35,974 nucleotides of DNA from Clostridia bacterium (lineage in GTDB: Bacteria; Bacillota; Clostridia; Christensenellales; Borkfalkiaceae). The DNA lies in the NCBI GenBank assembly GCA_021204625.1, contig JAJPZA010000031.1:1-35974 (forward strand), written 5' to 3'. Each line of letters starts with the position of its first letter. Within the stretch, counting starts at the first letter, position 1. The notes under the pieces are model-generated. The model did not search any database. It had not been told where the DNA came from and saw nothing but the letters and a program-made list of their open reading frames with translations. The position numbers were made by a program, and so were the translations under genes. Below are positions 1-8,606 of this stretch, in pieces.

Positions 1-234
1 TTATTCATCCAAGTGGCAAAAAGTGGCGATAAACTTCAAAAAAGTGGCGATAAACTTCAAAAAAGTGGCGATAAACCTCAAAAAGTGGCGATAAACCTCA
101 AAAAAGTGGCGATAAACTTCAAAAAAGTGGCGATAAACCTCAAAAAAGTGGCGATAAACCTCAAAAAAGTGGCGATAAACCAAAAAAATGGCGATAAACC
201 ACAAGGGCACTGCAGGATCGTCAGTGCCTTTTAG
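1..234 (+). CDS. Possible C-terminal tail of a protein that starts left of the window; low-complexity KSGDKxQ / KVAINxK repeats
   Basis: The + frame is open from base 1 (LFIQVAKSGDKLQKSGDK...VAINQKNGDKPQGHCRIVSAF*). Similar GDK/VAIN-type low-complexity tails are, from memory, found on some AlbA_2-type ATP-binding proteins. The coding part is not in view. Confidence 0.3.
   Translation, partial: LFIQVAKSGDKLQKSGDKLQKSGDKPQKVAINLKKVAINFKKVAINLKKVAINLKKVAINQKNGDKPQGHCRIVSAF
14..200. repeat. Tandem array, about 9 copies of a 20-21 bp unit (AAAAAAGTGGCGATAAACYTC)
   Basis: Direct reading: GTGGCGATAAAC recurs with 20-21 bp period. A 20-bp unit in the middle shifts the reading frame (SGDK to VAIN). 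Confidence 0.95.
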
Positions 235-236
235 AA
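203..236. terminator. Hairpin after the 21-bp array (AAGGGCACTG...CAGTGCCTTTT)
   Basis: Inverted repeat GGCACTG/CAGTGCC followed by TTTT. Confidence 0.5.
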
Positions 237-418
237 TGCCTGTTGTTTGAGCTGTGGGCATCATATCGTCATCTCACACGTTTCCCTTAATGATAGGCTT
301 TTCCCATAAAATCGGCTCCATATAAAGGGATGAAGGCAGAATTAAGGGAAAGAATAAGGGCATGTACAGTCACAGGAAGGATGGGGGTAGCCCGTACATA
401 CAGTTAGCAGAGTCTTTT

Positions 419-480
419 TTTGGCTCCAAATTTGGAAATCAGAGCCAAATTATGGCTCTGAATTCGATAATTAGAGCCAA
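419..480. repeat. Left bracket repeat: 2 units, 32-bp period, TGGCTC...AGAGCCA
   Basis: TGGCTC at 421 and 453; AGAGCCA at 441 and 473. Same motif and same period as the block at 2111-2186. Confidence 0.85.
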
Positions 481-634
481 CTCAGGAAAAACCAGCCGTT
501 CAGACCAATTGCAATGAATCAAGTACTTTATCGCGCTAAAGAGCTAAAGTGAATGGACCAGAGTAGAAACATATGTTTCTAATTTTGCCCATTTGTAAAC
601 AGATATTAACTTCTTATAAGATTTTTTATAGCAG

Positions 635-662
635 AAAGCGGGCATTGCTGCCCGCTTTAAAT
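635..662 (-). terminator. Rho-independent terminator of the ATPase gene
   Basis: AAAGCGGGCA-TTGC-TGCCCGCTTT just downstream of the minus-strand stop. Confidence 0.7.
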
Positions 663-2021
663 CTTCTGGTTTTTGCTCAGTTCATCCAATGCAAGACCAA
701 TCAGTTTGTCTGTTTTGTCTGCCAGATACAGCGGGATGTTAAGCACTTTCCCGTCAAGCTTTAGATTAAGAAGAGAGTATCTTACTATGAGTTTTGTAAC
801 ATCTCCATAGGACTTAAGATAAGCCTTCATGCTGGCCTTTTTGTCATCGGTTCCGGATTTTATTTCAACCGGAATAATGTCGTTTTTCCTTTGGATCAGC
901 ACATCGACGTCATATGAGCCGTCTTTCCAGTATCCGATATCCTTAAGACCCTGGGATAAAAGCGACTGGATAACATAGTTTTCCATCATGGCACCTTTGA
1001 AATTACCAATGAGCCTGATATTTGCTGAGAAGAACGACGTGTCAAGATGCGACATTTTCCTGAGCAACCCCACATCACACATGTAGATTTTAAATATAAA
1101 CTCGTCACGGAATCTTTTTAAGGGGAGACCGGGCGCTTTTATCCTGTACAATATCTTGACATCGCTGACACGAGACAGCCAGTCTATAGCATAATAATAC
1201 TCTCTTGACCGTATGCTTTCTTTCTGGGTGTTCGGGTTGTTTTCTTTGATATCCTTGTAAGAGAACCTGTTGTATTCCTTGGCAAGCTGTTCCGGTATTG
1301 AGTTCCAGACATGCATTATCCTGTCATAATTAACTTTATCGTTATGCTTGCCGAAGTCAGACTGAAATCCAGACAGCACATCATCAATTGCGTTGTCGGC
1401 ACTTACGGGATCCAGCTTCTCTGTCAGATAATGGACAGGCTCAGGCATTCCGCCAAATGTGCAATATATCTTAAGCTTGTCATATAAATCATCTGCGAAG
1501 AATTGCGGAACCTGCTCAATCTTGTCTATGCTGTTCATATAGTTGACCAGGTTGGCATTGCCGTTTGCAATCAGAAACTCTTCAAAGGACATTGGCCACA
1601 TGTCGAAAAAATCAACTTTGCCCGCAGGGAAGCCGGCTGACAACCGCAGTCCCAGCAATGATCCTGCGGCAACAACATATATTTCCGGAGCATTTTCACA
1701 GAAGTATTTCAATGCATTAAGAGCATTGTTGCAGGTTTGGATCTCATCAAAGATGAAAAGAGTGTCAGGCGTTATTGGCTCTCCGCACAGGATTGCCAGA
1801 TTCTTAATAATGGTATAGGGATCAATGGTATATGAAAAAAATTCATCATACTGCCTGTTGGGAACATCAAAGTTCACATACACGGTATTGGTAAAATACC
1901 TTTTTCCGAATTCCTTCATGATCCACGTCTTGCCAGTCTGTCTTGCGCCGCGAATGACAAGAGGTTTCCTTTCACTGGAATTCTTCCATTCCACTAAACG
2001 GTTCATTATAAGGCGTTCCAT
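657..2021 (-). CDS. AAA-family ATP-binding protein with DUF4143-like C-terminus
   Basis: Walker A RGARQTGKTW, Walker B LFIFDEIQ, C-terminal DVLIQRKNDIIPVEIKSG typical of the AAA_14/DUF4143 family. Confidence 0.9.
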   Translation of the reverse strand: MERLIMNRLVEWKNSSERKPLVIRGARQTGKTWIMKEFGKRYFTNTVYVNFDVPNRQYDEFFSYTIDPYTIIKNLAILCGEPITPDTLFIFDEIQTCNNALNALKYFCENAPEIYVVAAGSLLGLRLSAGFPAGKVDFFDMWPMSFEEFLIANGNANLVNYMNSIDKIEQVPQFFADDLYDKLKIYCTFGGMPEPVHYLTEKLDPVSADNAIDDVLSGFQSDFGKHNDKVNYDRIMHVWNSIPEQLAKEYNRFSYKDIKENNPNTQKESIRSREYYYAIDWLSRVSDVKILYRIKAPGLPLKRFRDEFIFKIYMCDVGLLRKMSHLDTSFFSANIRLIGNFKGAMMENYVIQSLLSQGLKDIGYWKDGSYDVDVLIQRKNDIIPVEIKSGTDDKKASMKAYLKSYGDVTKLIVRYSLLNLKLDGKVLNIPLYLADKTDKLIGLALDELSKNQKI

Positions 2022-2110
2022 ATCTTATCCTCCAGTGTACAGTTAATGCGGATATTAATTATACTGGCATTATACACTCCCTTGACCGTTTGAGTCAATG
2101 AAAAATCATA

Positions 2111-2186
2111 ATCAGAGCCATTTATTGGCTCCAAATTCATAAATTAGAGCCATTTATTGGCTTCAAATTCAAAAATTAGAACCAAA
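2111..2186. repeat. Right bracket repeat: 3 half-units, 32-bp period, TTGGCTCCAAATTCATAAATTAGAGCCATTTA
   Basis: AGAGCCA/AGAACCA at 2114, 2146 and 2178. Confidence 0.85.
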
Positions 2187-2273
2187 CAACAGTTTCTAAA
2201 TAAAACCATGTACACATAAACTATTTTTGTTTCATGACGAAGCCGTGGTTCTGCGGGCGTGAAACGGCAACAG

Positions 2274-2298
2274 AAAAGCGGGCAGAATGCCCGCTTAT
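2274..2298 (-). terminator. Terminator-like hairpin of the flavin reductase-like gene
   Basis: AAGCGGGCA-GAA-TGCCCGCTT downstream of the minus-strand ORF. Confidence 0.5.
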
Positions 2299-2331
2299 GT
2301 GCATGTTTTCCGGTGTGTGGGGAAGGATGGG

Positions 2332-3282
2332 TCACTTCTTCTTGTTCTTTTCCTTGGAGCGCTTGTCGTTTATGATCTTCATGTGCTCTGCGGTTATGAG
2401 CTCAACGTTGTTTTCTTTGGCCCACTGGACGCAGCCCTTGAGGACGAGGGGCAGGAAGACGCGGGGAACGTTGAGGATGGTGCGGAGGGCGTCGTCCGTG
2501 AACTTTATCTTGTCATCGGCTCGGTTGGCGGCATAGCGGACGCTTATGAGGGACGCCTCGCGGACGGGCAGAAGCTCGGCGCGGGTCTTGGCCTTCCTGT
2601 GGAACCAGAAGTTCTTGCTGTCACGGTAGCCGTAGTCCACGGGAAGGGGAGGGAAGTCCTTGGCCTGAACGCCGTCTATGATTGCCTGGGCGTATTTGTG
2701 CTTCATGAGGATACGGTCTATGCGCAGGATGAAGTGTGCGCCGAACTCGGACGTAATTCCATTAAAGTTGCGGTAGGGTCCGGGGTATCCGGAGATGTCC
2801 TGGGAGTTGTCCAGTTCATCCAGTGGCTTGTCATCCTGGGCGCCGTCAAGCTCGCGCATCCATGTACATTCCATAACCTCTATGGCGTCCGCAAGAATCT
2901 GGGGACGCTTCTCGCCGGTCTCTTCCTCAATCTGGCTGGTCTCCAGGCGGAACTTGCACTGGGGCATCTTGTCCTCGGGCTTGTCTCCGGGCCATGAGAG
3001 CTTCACGCATTCCTTGAAGGTCTTGGGATTGTCATCCACAAAGTTCAGGGCGCATTTGCCGGAGCGCAGGATATTCTGCGCAGTGTTGGATGAGTTGCGG
3101 CACTGCAGAAGCATTGCGTAGTATCCCTTGCCTGCAACATAGTACGGCTGCACGAGGGAATACGGGCCGAGAGTGGTGGCCCCGTCCTTCGTGAGGGTGC
3201 TTATTACCACTGTGGGCATGGGGAAGTAGAAGGAAGTCTGGTAGAAGTTGTCTACCATCCTTAAGTTTTCAAAGCTGGACAT
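2332..3282 (-). CDS. Flavin reductase-like (FMN-binding split barrel) protein
   Basis: MSSFENLRMVDNFYQTSFYFPMPTVVISTLTKDGATTLGPYSLVQPYYVAGKGYYAMLLQCRNSSNTAQNI; GGAGG SD upstream of this start. Confidence 0.7.
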   Translation of the reverse strand: MSSFENLRMVDNFYQTSFYFPMPTVVISTLTKDGATTLGPYSLVQPYYVAGKGYYAMLLQCRNSSNTAQNILRSGKCALNFVDDNPKTFKECVKLSWPGDKPEDKMPQCKFRLETSQIEEETGEKRPQILADAIEVMECTWMRELDGAQDDKPLDELDNSQDISGYPGPYRNFNGITSEFGAHFILRIDRILMKHKYAQAIIDGVQAKDFPPLPVDYGYRDSKNFWFHRKAKTRAELLPVREASLISVRYAANRADDKIKFTDDALRTILNVPRVFLPLVLKGCVQWAKENNVELITAEHMKIINDKRSKEKNKKK

Positions 3283-3417
3283 TTGGTTTTTCCTCCGTAT
3301 CATTTGGATCTTGTGCTTTATGCAACAGCGCCGGCTCAAAGGGGTGAAGCGGCGCTGCAAAAGTCTGTATTATATAATATGGTAAGGGAATTTGGTAAGG
3401 TAATTGCGTCTGGCCGC

Positions 3418-4629
3418 TCACTTTATTGCCAGCAGGCGGTTCATGAGCTCATAGCCGTCGGGAAGATAGAGGCCCGTCTTTGCGGCGTCGTCTTCGGTGT
3501 AGCGGGAGGCGCCGTTGCCGAGGTCCTTCACGTTTGTGTAGATGAGGTAAGGGATGGGGTCGGAGACGTGAGTCTTGCAGGCGCAGGGAGTGGGATGGTC
3601 CGGGCAGACGAGGATGGCGAAGTCTTCGCCGGCGGCAGAGAGGCGGCTGACCAGGGTCTTTACGACCTTGCCGTCTATCTCCTCAATGGAGAACACCTTG
3701 TGAGCGGGGTCTCCATGGTGGCCGCACTCATCCGGGCCTTCCATGTGGATGTATACGAAATCCAGGCCGCCTAAAAGGGCGTCCACGGCATAGTCCGCCT
3801 TGCCCTGAAAATTGGTGTCATAGTTGCCGGTAATGTTTGGAACGTCTATAAGCTCCATGCCGGCCAGAAGGCCTATGCCCTTTACGAGGTCTACGGCGGA
3901 TATCACGCCGCCCTTGAGGCCGTGCAGCTTTTCAAAGCTCTCCATGCCGGGCTTTGTGCCCTCGCCCCAGAACCAGATGGAGTTGGCGGGGTTCTTGCCC
4001 TCCGCAATGCGCTTCTTGTTGACGGGATGGTCTTTGAGAAGCTCGTAGCTGCGCTTCATCATTGCAAGGTAAACGTCCGCATTGGGGCCCTTGGGAAGGT
4101 AGTCCGTTATCTTCCTGTCCGAGATGTCATGGGGGGGAGTAAGGTCACAGCCTGTGGGACCATTGTTTACTACCATGCAGTGACGGTATGAGACGCCGGG
4201 ATAGAGTGTGAAGGTATCGTCATCGAAGAACTTCTTGAGGTATGCGATGAGTTCCCCGGCCTCTTCCGTGGATATCTCTCCGGAGGAATAGTCCACCATG
4301 GTCTTCTGCTCGTAGGGCTCATCGTCTGAGAGGGTCACGACATTGGTGCGGATGGTCACGTCCGTGTCCCTGAGCTTTATTCCCATGGACACGGCCTCCA
4401 GAGGAGACCTGCCTGTGTAGAAGAGAGTGGGGTTGAAGCCCATTACGGACATGTTGGCAACGTCCGAGCCCGGCTTCATGCCGTCCGGGACGGTCTTGCA
4501 GAGCCCTATCTCCGCATGCGGGGCAAGGGAGTCCATGCAGGGGGTCTTGGCAGCCTCAAGGCATGTCCTGTCCCCTAAATCCTTGATCTTCCAGTCGGCC
4601 ATTCCGTCGCCGAGCACAACAGCGTATTT
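3418..4629 (-). CDS. apgM: 2,3-bisphosphoglycerate-independent phosphoglycerate mutase, archaeal type
   Basis: MKYAVVLGDGMADWKIKDLGDRTCLEAAKTPCMDSLA..., metal-binding HMEGPDECGHHGD, CPDHPTP. Confidence 0.88.
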   Translation of the reverse strand, partial: KYAVVLGDGMADWKIKDLGDRTCLEAAKTPCMDSLAPHAEIGLCKTVPDGMKPGSDVANMSVMGFNPTLFYTGRSPLEAVSMGIKLRDTDVTIRTNVVTLSDDEPYEQKTMVDYSSGEISTEEAGELIAYLKKFFDDDTFTLYPGVSYRHCMVVNNGPTGCDLTPPHDISDRKITDYLPKGPNADVYLAMMKRSYELLKDHPVNKKRIAEGKNPANSIWFWGEGTKPGMESFEKLHGLKGGVISAVDLVKGIGLLAGMELIDVPNITGNYDTNFQGKADYAVDALLGGLDFVYIHMEGPDECGHHGDPAHKVFSIEEIDGKVVKTLVSRLSAAGEDFAILVCPDHPTPCACKTHVSDPIPYLIYTNVKDLGNGASRYTEDDAAKTGLYLPDGYELMNRLLAIK

Positions 4630-4748
4630 CATAACAGTTATATACCTTCTTTGCAAAGAATTCATATATGCCTGCCGCCGGTCCGGCTCTTCATTTCCCG
4701 GACGGGTGAGACGGAGGAGAAGCGGCAGCAGTTCAGATTGCGTATGTT

Positions 4749-5420
4749 TCAGTCATTCAGATCCCAGTCCACAGGCTTTTTGCCGTGCTGGATGAGATAT
4801 GCGTTGGTTTTGGAGAAGTGCCTGCATCCGAAGAACCCGTTGTATGCGGAAAGGGGTGAGGGATGCACCGCCTGCAGGATGAGATGCCTGGAGGCGTCTA
4901 TGAGCGGAGTCTTGGACCTTGCGTTTCCGCCCCAGAGAAGGAAGACGGTGTTTTCCGTGTTCTCCGAGATTATCCGGATAACGCTGTCCGTGAACCAGCT
5001 CCAGCCGCATCTGGAGTGGGAGTTGGCCTGGTGCTCCCGGACGGTGAGGGTGGTGTTTAAAAGCAGCACGCCCTGGCGGGCCCATTTTGTGAGGTCCCCG
5101 CAGTCCGGCTCCGTGATGCCGAGGTCATCATGTATCTCTTTGAATATGTTCTGCAGGGAGGGCGGAAGCTTCACGCCGGGCAGCACGGAAAAGCACAGCC
5201 CGTGCGCCTGCCCCGGCTCATGATACGGGTCCTGCCCTAAAAGGACAACCTTGAGGTCTTTCACGGGCGTGTAGCGGAAACAGTTATAGAGGTCATACGC
5301 GTTCGGGTATATGACCTTTGTCCTGTATTCCTCCAGGAGGAAATTATGTATTTTGGTGTATCTCTCATCCTGGAAGAGGGGAGCGAGGAGCTCGTCCCAT
5401 CCGCCGCCCAGAGGCTTCAT
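4749..5420 (-). CDS. ung: Uracil-DNA glycosylase
   Basis: GQDPYHEPGQAHGLCFSV and HPSPLSAYNGFFGCRHFSKTN motifs; internal start MKPLGGGWDELL chosen. Confidence 0.95.
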   Translation of the reverse strand: MKPLGGGWDELLAPLFQDERYTKIHNFLLEEYRTKVIYPNAYDLYNCFRYTPVKDLKVVLLGQDPYHEPGQAHGLCFSVLPGVKLPPSLQNIFKEIHDDLGITEPDCGDLTKWARQGVLLLNTTLTVREHQANSHSRCGWSWFTDSVIRIISENTENTVFLLWGGNARSKTPLIDASRHLILQAVHPSPLSAYNGFFGCRHFSKTNAYLIQHGKKPVDWDLND

Positions 5421-5536
5421 GTCTTTCTCCCATGGTGCGCAAAATGCGCGCATATGTGCCGCATACGGCCTTTTACAAGGCCCATATGGCCCATATGGCC
5501 CTTTGCAGGGCCTGCGGCTGTCCTGGACAGCCCAGG

Positions 5537-6199
5537 TTAATTGCAGGCCGCGACTATGCTGCGTATCTCTCTGCGCTCCGTCTCGAAGCACAGGGCCTGG
5601 TTTTTCATGTACTGGTCCGGGGTGCTCTCTTCGCCGCCGGCTACGTCCGAGATAATCTTGAAGGAGTAGCAGGGGACGCAGCAGTGCATGCACACCTGCT
5701 TCACGGCCGCAAGCTCCATGTCCCGGATTCCGGCGCCCAAGGCCTTGGTAAGCAGTGTGAAGTCTGCGGGGTCGTCATTGAACCTGTCCCCGGAGCCAAC
5801 GATCTCCAGAGGATACAGGTCCGCGGTGTCCAGAGGAAGGAGGGGCTCTTCGCACTCGTTGAGCGTTCCGACTGGCGTGTGGTTTATCTGCACGAGGTCA
5901 AAATCATACTGCACCGCGCCGGAGACGCCGTAAATCTCAGCCACTTTCATGGAGGGCTTGAGCCCTCCGGCCACTCCGATGTTTATGATGACGTCCGCGC
6001 CAAGGACGGAGATGGCGTACTGCGTGGCCCTGCCGGCGTTCACCTTTCCTATGCCGGACACGAGCACGTACAGCTTCTCGCCGCCGATTGACCCCATAAC
6101 GAGATGGAATCCCCAGAGATTTTCATCCAGGTCCTTTGTCTCCATGGCCTCAATGACCGGGGCCGCCTCGCATTCCATGGCTATAACGAAGCACTTCAT
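5537..6199 (-). CDS. 5'-methylthioadenosine/S-adenosylhomocysteine nucleosidase-family protein
   Basis: MKCFVIAMECEAAPV, SGIGKVNAGRATQYAI, NIGVAGGL, DMELAAV motifs. Confidence 0.8.
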   Translation of the reverse strand: MKCFVIAMECEAAPVIEAMETKDLDENLWGFHLVMGSIGGEKLYVLVSGIGKVNAGRATQYAISVLGADVIINIGVAGGLKPSMKVAEIYGVSGAVQYDFDLVQINHTPVGTLNECEEPLLPLDTADLYPLEIVGSGDRFNDDPADFTLLTKALGAGIRDMELAAVKQVCMHCCVPCYSFKIISDVAGGEESTPDQYMKNQALCFETERREIRSIVAACN

Positions 6200-6203
6200 A
6201 ATA

Positions 6204-6716
6204 TTATAACCCCCTGTACGGGCTGTATATGCAGAGCACGCCCTTGTCTGTTGTCTGCTGGTATCTCTGGCCTCCAACGGACTCTCCCTTATAGAGGAGC
6301 GTTCCGCCCACGTACTCCAGGTCCTTGTACATGTCCGCGAGAGTTGAGCCCACCATTTTTATATATGCCTCTTTCACAGTCCAGTGGGTGTAAAAGTCCC
6401 GCTCGGACTGGATTTCGGCCTTTTCGCGGTCCGTCATATGGCGCAGGATGTGCGAATATGATTTTCCGGAGGGGAAGATTTCCATGTCTATGCCCACGGG
6501 GGCGTCAGAAACCGCCAGAACGGTCCTGTTCCGGCTGTGCGAGACGGAGAAGTAAAGGGGATTGCCGGGGATGTAGGGCTTGCCGTTTTCCGTGCGCTCT
6601 ATCTCCGGCACATATCCCAGCCTTTTTGCAAGGGCCTTGCGTATCTCCTCATGGGCCTCGTCTCTTGTGAGATTCTCATATAACGTAACTTTCAGATGGT
6701 CCAGATTGGCGATCAT
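6204..6716 (-). CDS. 4'-phosphopantetheinyl transferase (Sfp-type)
   Basis: PYIPGNPLYFSVSHSRN, VGIDMEIF, FYTHWTVKEAYIKMVG motifs. Confidence 0.88.
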   Translation of the reverse strand: MIANLDHLKVTLYENLTRDEAHEEIRKALAKRLGYVPEIERTENGKPYIPGNPLYFSVSHSRNRTVLAVSDAPVGIDMEIFPSGKSYSHILRHMTDREKAEIQSERDFYTHWTVKEAYIKMVGSTLADMYKDLEYVGGTLLYKGESVGGQRYQQTTDKGVLCIYSPYRGL

Positions 6717-7627
6717 AACATCAATGATTCTATGTACTCTATCTGCGCCTTTGTAGCGAGGTTTTTGGTGAAGGCGCAAGCGCTGCCCGCGGCAGTGGCA
6801 TAGTTGAGGGATGAGAAGTAATTCCCGGATCTCAAGTATTCATGAATGAAGCCGGCTATCATGGAATCCCCGGCTCCAACGGAGTTCACGAGCTGGCCCT
6901 TCGTGGCCCGGATGTACAGAGACTGCATGGTCTCGGTGACCATTATGGCTCCTCCGGAGCCCATGGAGACTATTACATTCCTTGCGCCCTGCTCCTGAAG
7001 CTTTCTCGCGCAGGCGAACAGCTCCTCGAGGTCCGACGGCACGCTCTTGTACCCGAATATCTCGCACAGCTCGTATATGTTGGGCTTTATCAGGAAGGGG
7101 TGGTACTGCAGGGTGTTGGTGAGAAGCTTTCCGCAGGCGTCCGCGACAATCTTCACGTCCTTCACGGATTTCAGCCTTCTGAAAAGGTCCGCGTACGCGG
7201 TGTCCGAAAGGGAGGGAGGGACGCTGCCCGAGACCACGAGCCAGTCTCCCGGCTGGATCTCTTTCTTGAGCTTCCTTGCAAGCTTCGCGACATCCTCGTC
7301 CGTAACTATAGCCCCGGAGCCGTTGATGTCCGTTTCGTTGTTGCTGCGTATCTTCACGTTTATACGGGTAAGCCCGTGGACTTCTATGAAATCACAGTCC
7401 AGGCCAAGCTCTTTTATCTTGTCCTTGATGTATTTTCCCGTAAAGCCGGCCACAAAGCCGAGGGCCTTGGTCTCCTCATCCAGTTCGCGGAGAGCGAGCG
7501 AGATGTTGATTCCCTTGCCGCCCACTTCCAGGCGTTCGCCCGTGGTCCTGTTGACCATGCCGGTCCTTACGTTATTCACGTTGACGTAATAATCCAGGGA
7601 AGGATTGAAAGTTACCGTATAAATCAC
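6713..7627 (-). CDS. fruK: PfkB-family sugar kinase, probably 1-phosphofructokinase
   Basis: MIYTVTFNPSLDYYVNV, EVGGKGINISLALREL, VNSVGAGDSMIAGFI motifs. Confidence 0.85.
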   Translation of the reverse strand: MIYTVTFNPSLDYYVNVNNVRTGMVNRTTGERLEVGGKGINISLALRELDEETKALGFVAGFTGKYIKDKIKELGLDCDFIEVHGLTRINVKIRSNNETDINGSGAIVTDEDVAKLARKLKKEIQPGDWLVVSGSVPPSLSDTAYADLFRRLKSVKDVKIVADACGKLLTNTLQYHPFLIKPNIYELCEIFGYKSVPSDLEELFACARKLQEQGARNVIVSMGSGGAIMVTETMQSLYIRATKGQLVNSVGAGDSMIAGFIHEYLRSGNYFSSLNYATAAGSACAFTKNLATKAQIEYIESLML

Positions 7628-7683
7628 GACTTAAACTTTAAGACTTTTCGCAATAAAAGTCAATGAAATTGCTTTTACATGCT

Positions 7684-7712
7684 TGCTTTTTGGCTTTTTT
7701 GCCTGTATACTT
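7684..7712 (+). promoter_or_regulatory. Sigma70-like promoter upstream of the GC-rich repeat leader/ssrA
   Basis: TTGCTT-N17-TATACT. Confidence 0.4.
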
Positions 7713-7755
7713 AATGGACTGAAGCGCAAAGCCTTCCGGCCCTCCGGGCCAGGCA

Positions 7756-7833
7756 CGAACGGCCGCACCCGAAGCCCGGCCCGAACGGCCGCACCCGAAG
7801 CCCGGCCCGAACGGCCGCACCCGAAGCCCGGCC
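7756..7833. repeat. Three perfect 26-bp GC-rich tandem repeats (CGAACGGCCGCACCCGAAGCCCGGCC)
   Basis: Exact copies at 7756, 7782 and 7808; degenerate continuation downstream. Confidence 0.95.
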
Positions 7834-8036
7834 CTCATAGGCCCGGCTCCAAAAAGCCCGGTCCGAAGAACGGCCCCCAAAACAAGGGCCGGTCCAAAAA
7901 CTCCGGCCTTAATGACGGCCCCTGTTCAAAGGCCCGCAGCAAAGTCCTTCTTCCGTGACGCCCACGGCAAGGAATCGGGAGCGGAAAGACAGGCGGAAGG
8001 GAGGGAGCGGAGCGCGGAGGAACTCATTTTCCATAT

Positions 8037-8421
8037 GGGCGAGTTACAGATTCGATTGCGTGCGGAGAATGGGAAAAGCATACCAAGTGTCCGGCCTTGT
8101 CAAAACGGAAACCTAAATTTAAACGCAGATTCTACAGAATCCAAGACGGTGGCTTTCCCCTCTTTCAGAGCTGAGAGCCTCGCCTGCGCAGCCTGACGGC
8201 TGTCCGTCACACCCCGTATCCCGCTTGCGGGGATGTGGCGTCATCTAAACGGGTAACTTCCCCTGGCGCGCTGCCTTGACGCCAGAGGATAGTATCAAGA
8301 GGCATGCTCCGAAAGGCGCCCGTTCGCCGGCACCTAAGGCTAAGACCATAGGCGGAATAAGTATGTAGAAAGCCCAGACAAACCATGTAAGACCAGGGTG
8401 CAAGTCCCTGCCCGTCCACCA
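8037..8421 (+). ncRNA. ssrA: Transfer-messenger RNA (tmRNA)
   Basis: 5' GGGCGAGTTACAGATTCGATTGCG; pseudoknot-like CAAG-TG-TCCG-GC-CTTG-TCAAAA-CGGA before resume codon; AATAAGTATGTAGAAAGC; T-arm CAGGG-TGCAAGT-CCCTG; acceptor CCCGTCC-ACCA with G3:U-type pairing. Confidence 0.87.
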
Positions 8422-8439
8422 GAGCCGCAAAGGCCGCAT

Positions 8440-8464
8440 GCCGCGCTTGGCACGCGGCTTTTTT
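8440..8464 (+). terminator. Terminator of ssrA
   Basis: GCCGCG-CTTGGCA-CGCGGC-TTTTTT. Confidence 0.8.
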
Positions 8465-8576
8465 GCTGTCTCCGAGGCCGCAAAACCCATTGTTCTGGCA
8501 TATATACGGCAATTTTTGCTACAAAATTATTTTTTTGAGCTGTTAAAATAGCGGCACATCCCAAGCTCCGGAAACG

Positions 8577-8606
8577 TTGAATTCCGCACGCTTTTTGCTG
8601 TATAAT
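8577..8606 (+). promoter_or_regulatory. Promoter of orphan gene A
   Basis: TTGAAT-N18-TATAAT. Confidence 0.6.

Noticed and set aside
14-200. 21-bp array as a CRISPR
   Set aside because: Contiguous tandem repeats without unique spacers; no cas genes.
2287-2997. 236-aa plus-strand ORF opposite the flavin reductase-like gene
   Set aside because: Antisense shadow; the minus-strand protein has a coherent family signature and SD.
7912-8196. 94-aa ORF ending ...FRAESLACAA
   Set aside because: Its C-terminus is the tmRNA tag reading frame; not an independent gene.
8207-8564. Overlapping minus-strand ORFs across 8207-8564
   Set aside because: They overlap the tmRNA and its terminator; translations are not protein-like.
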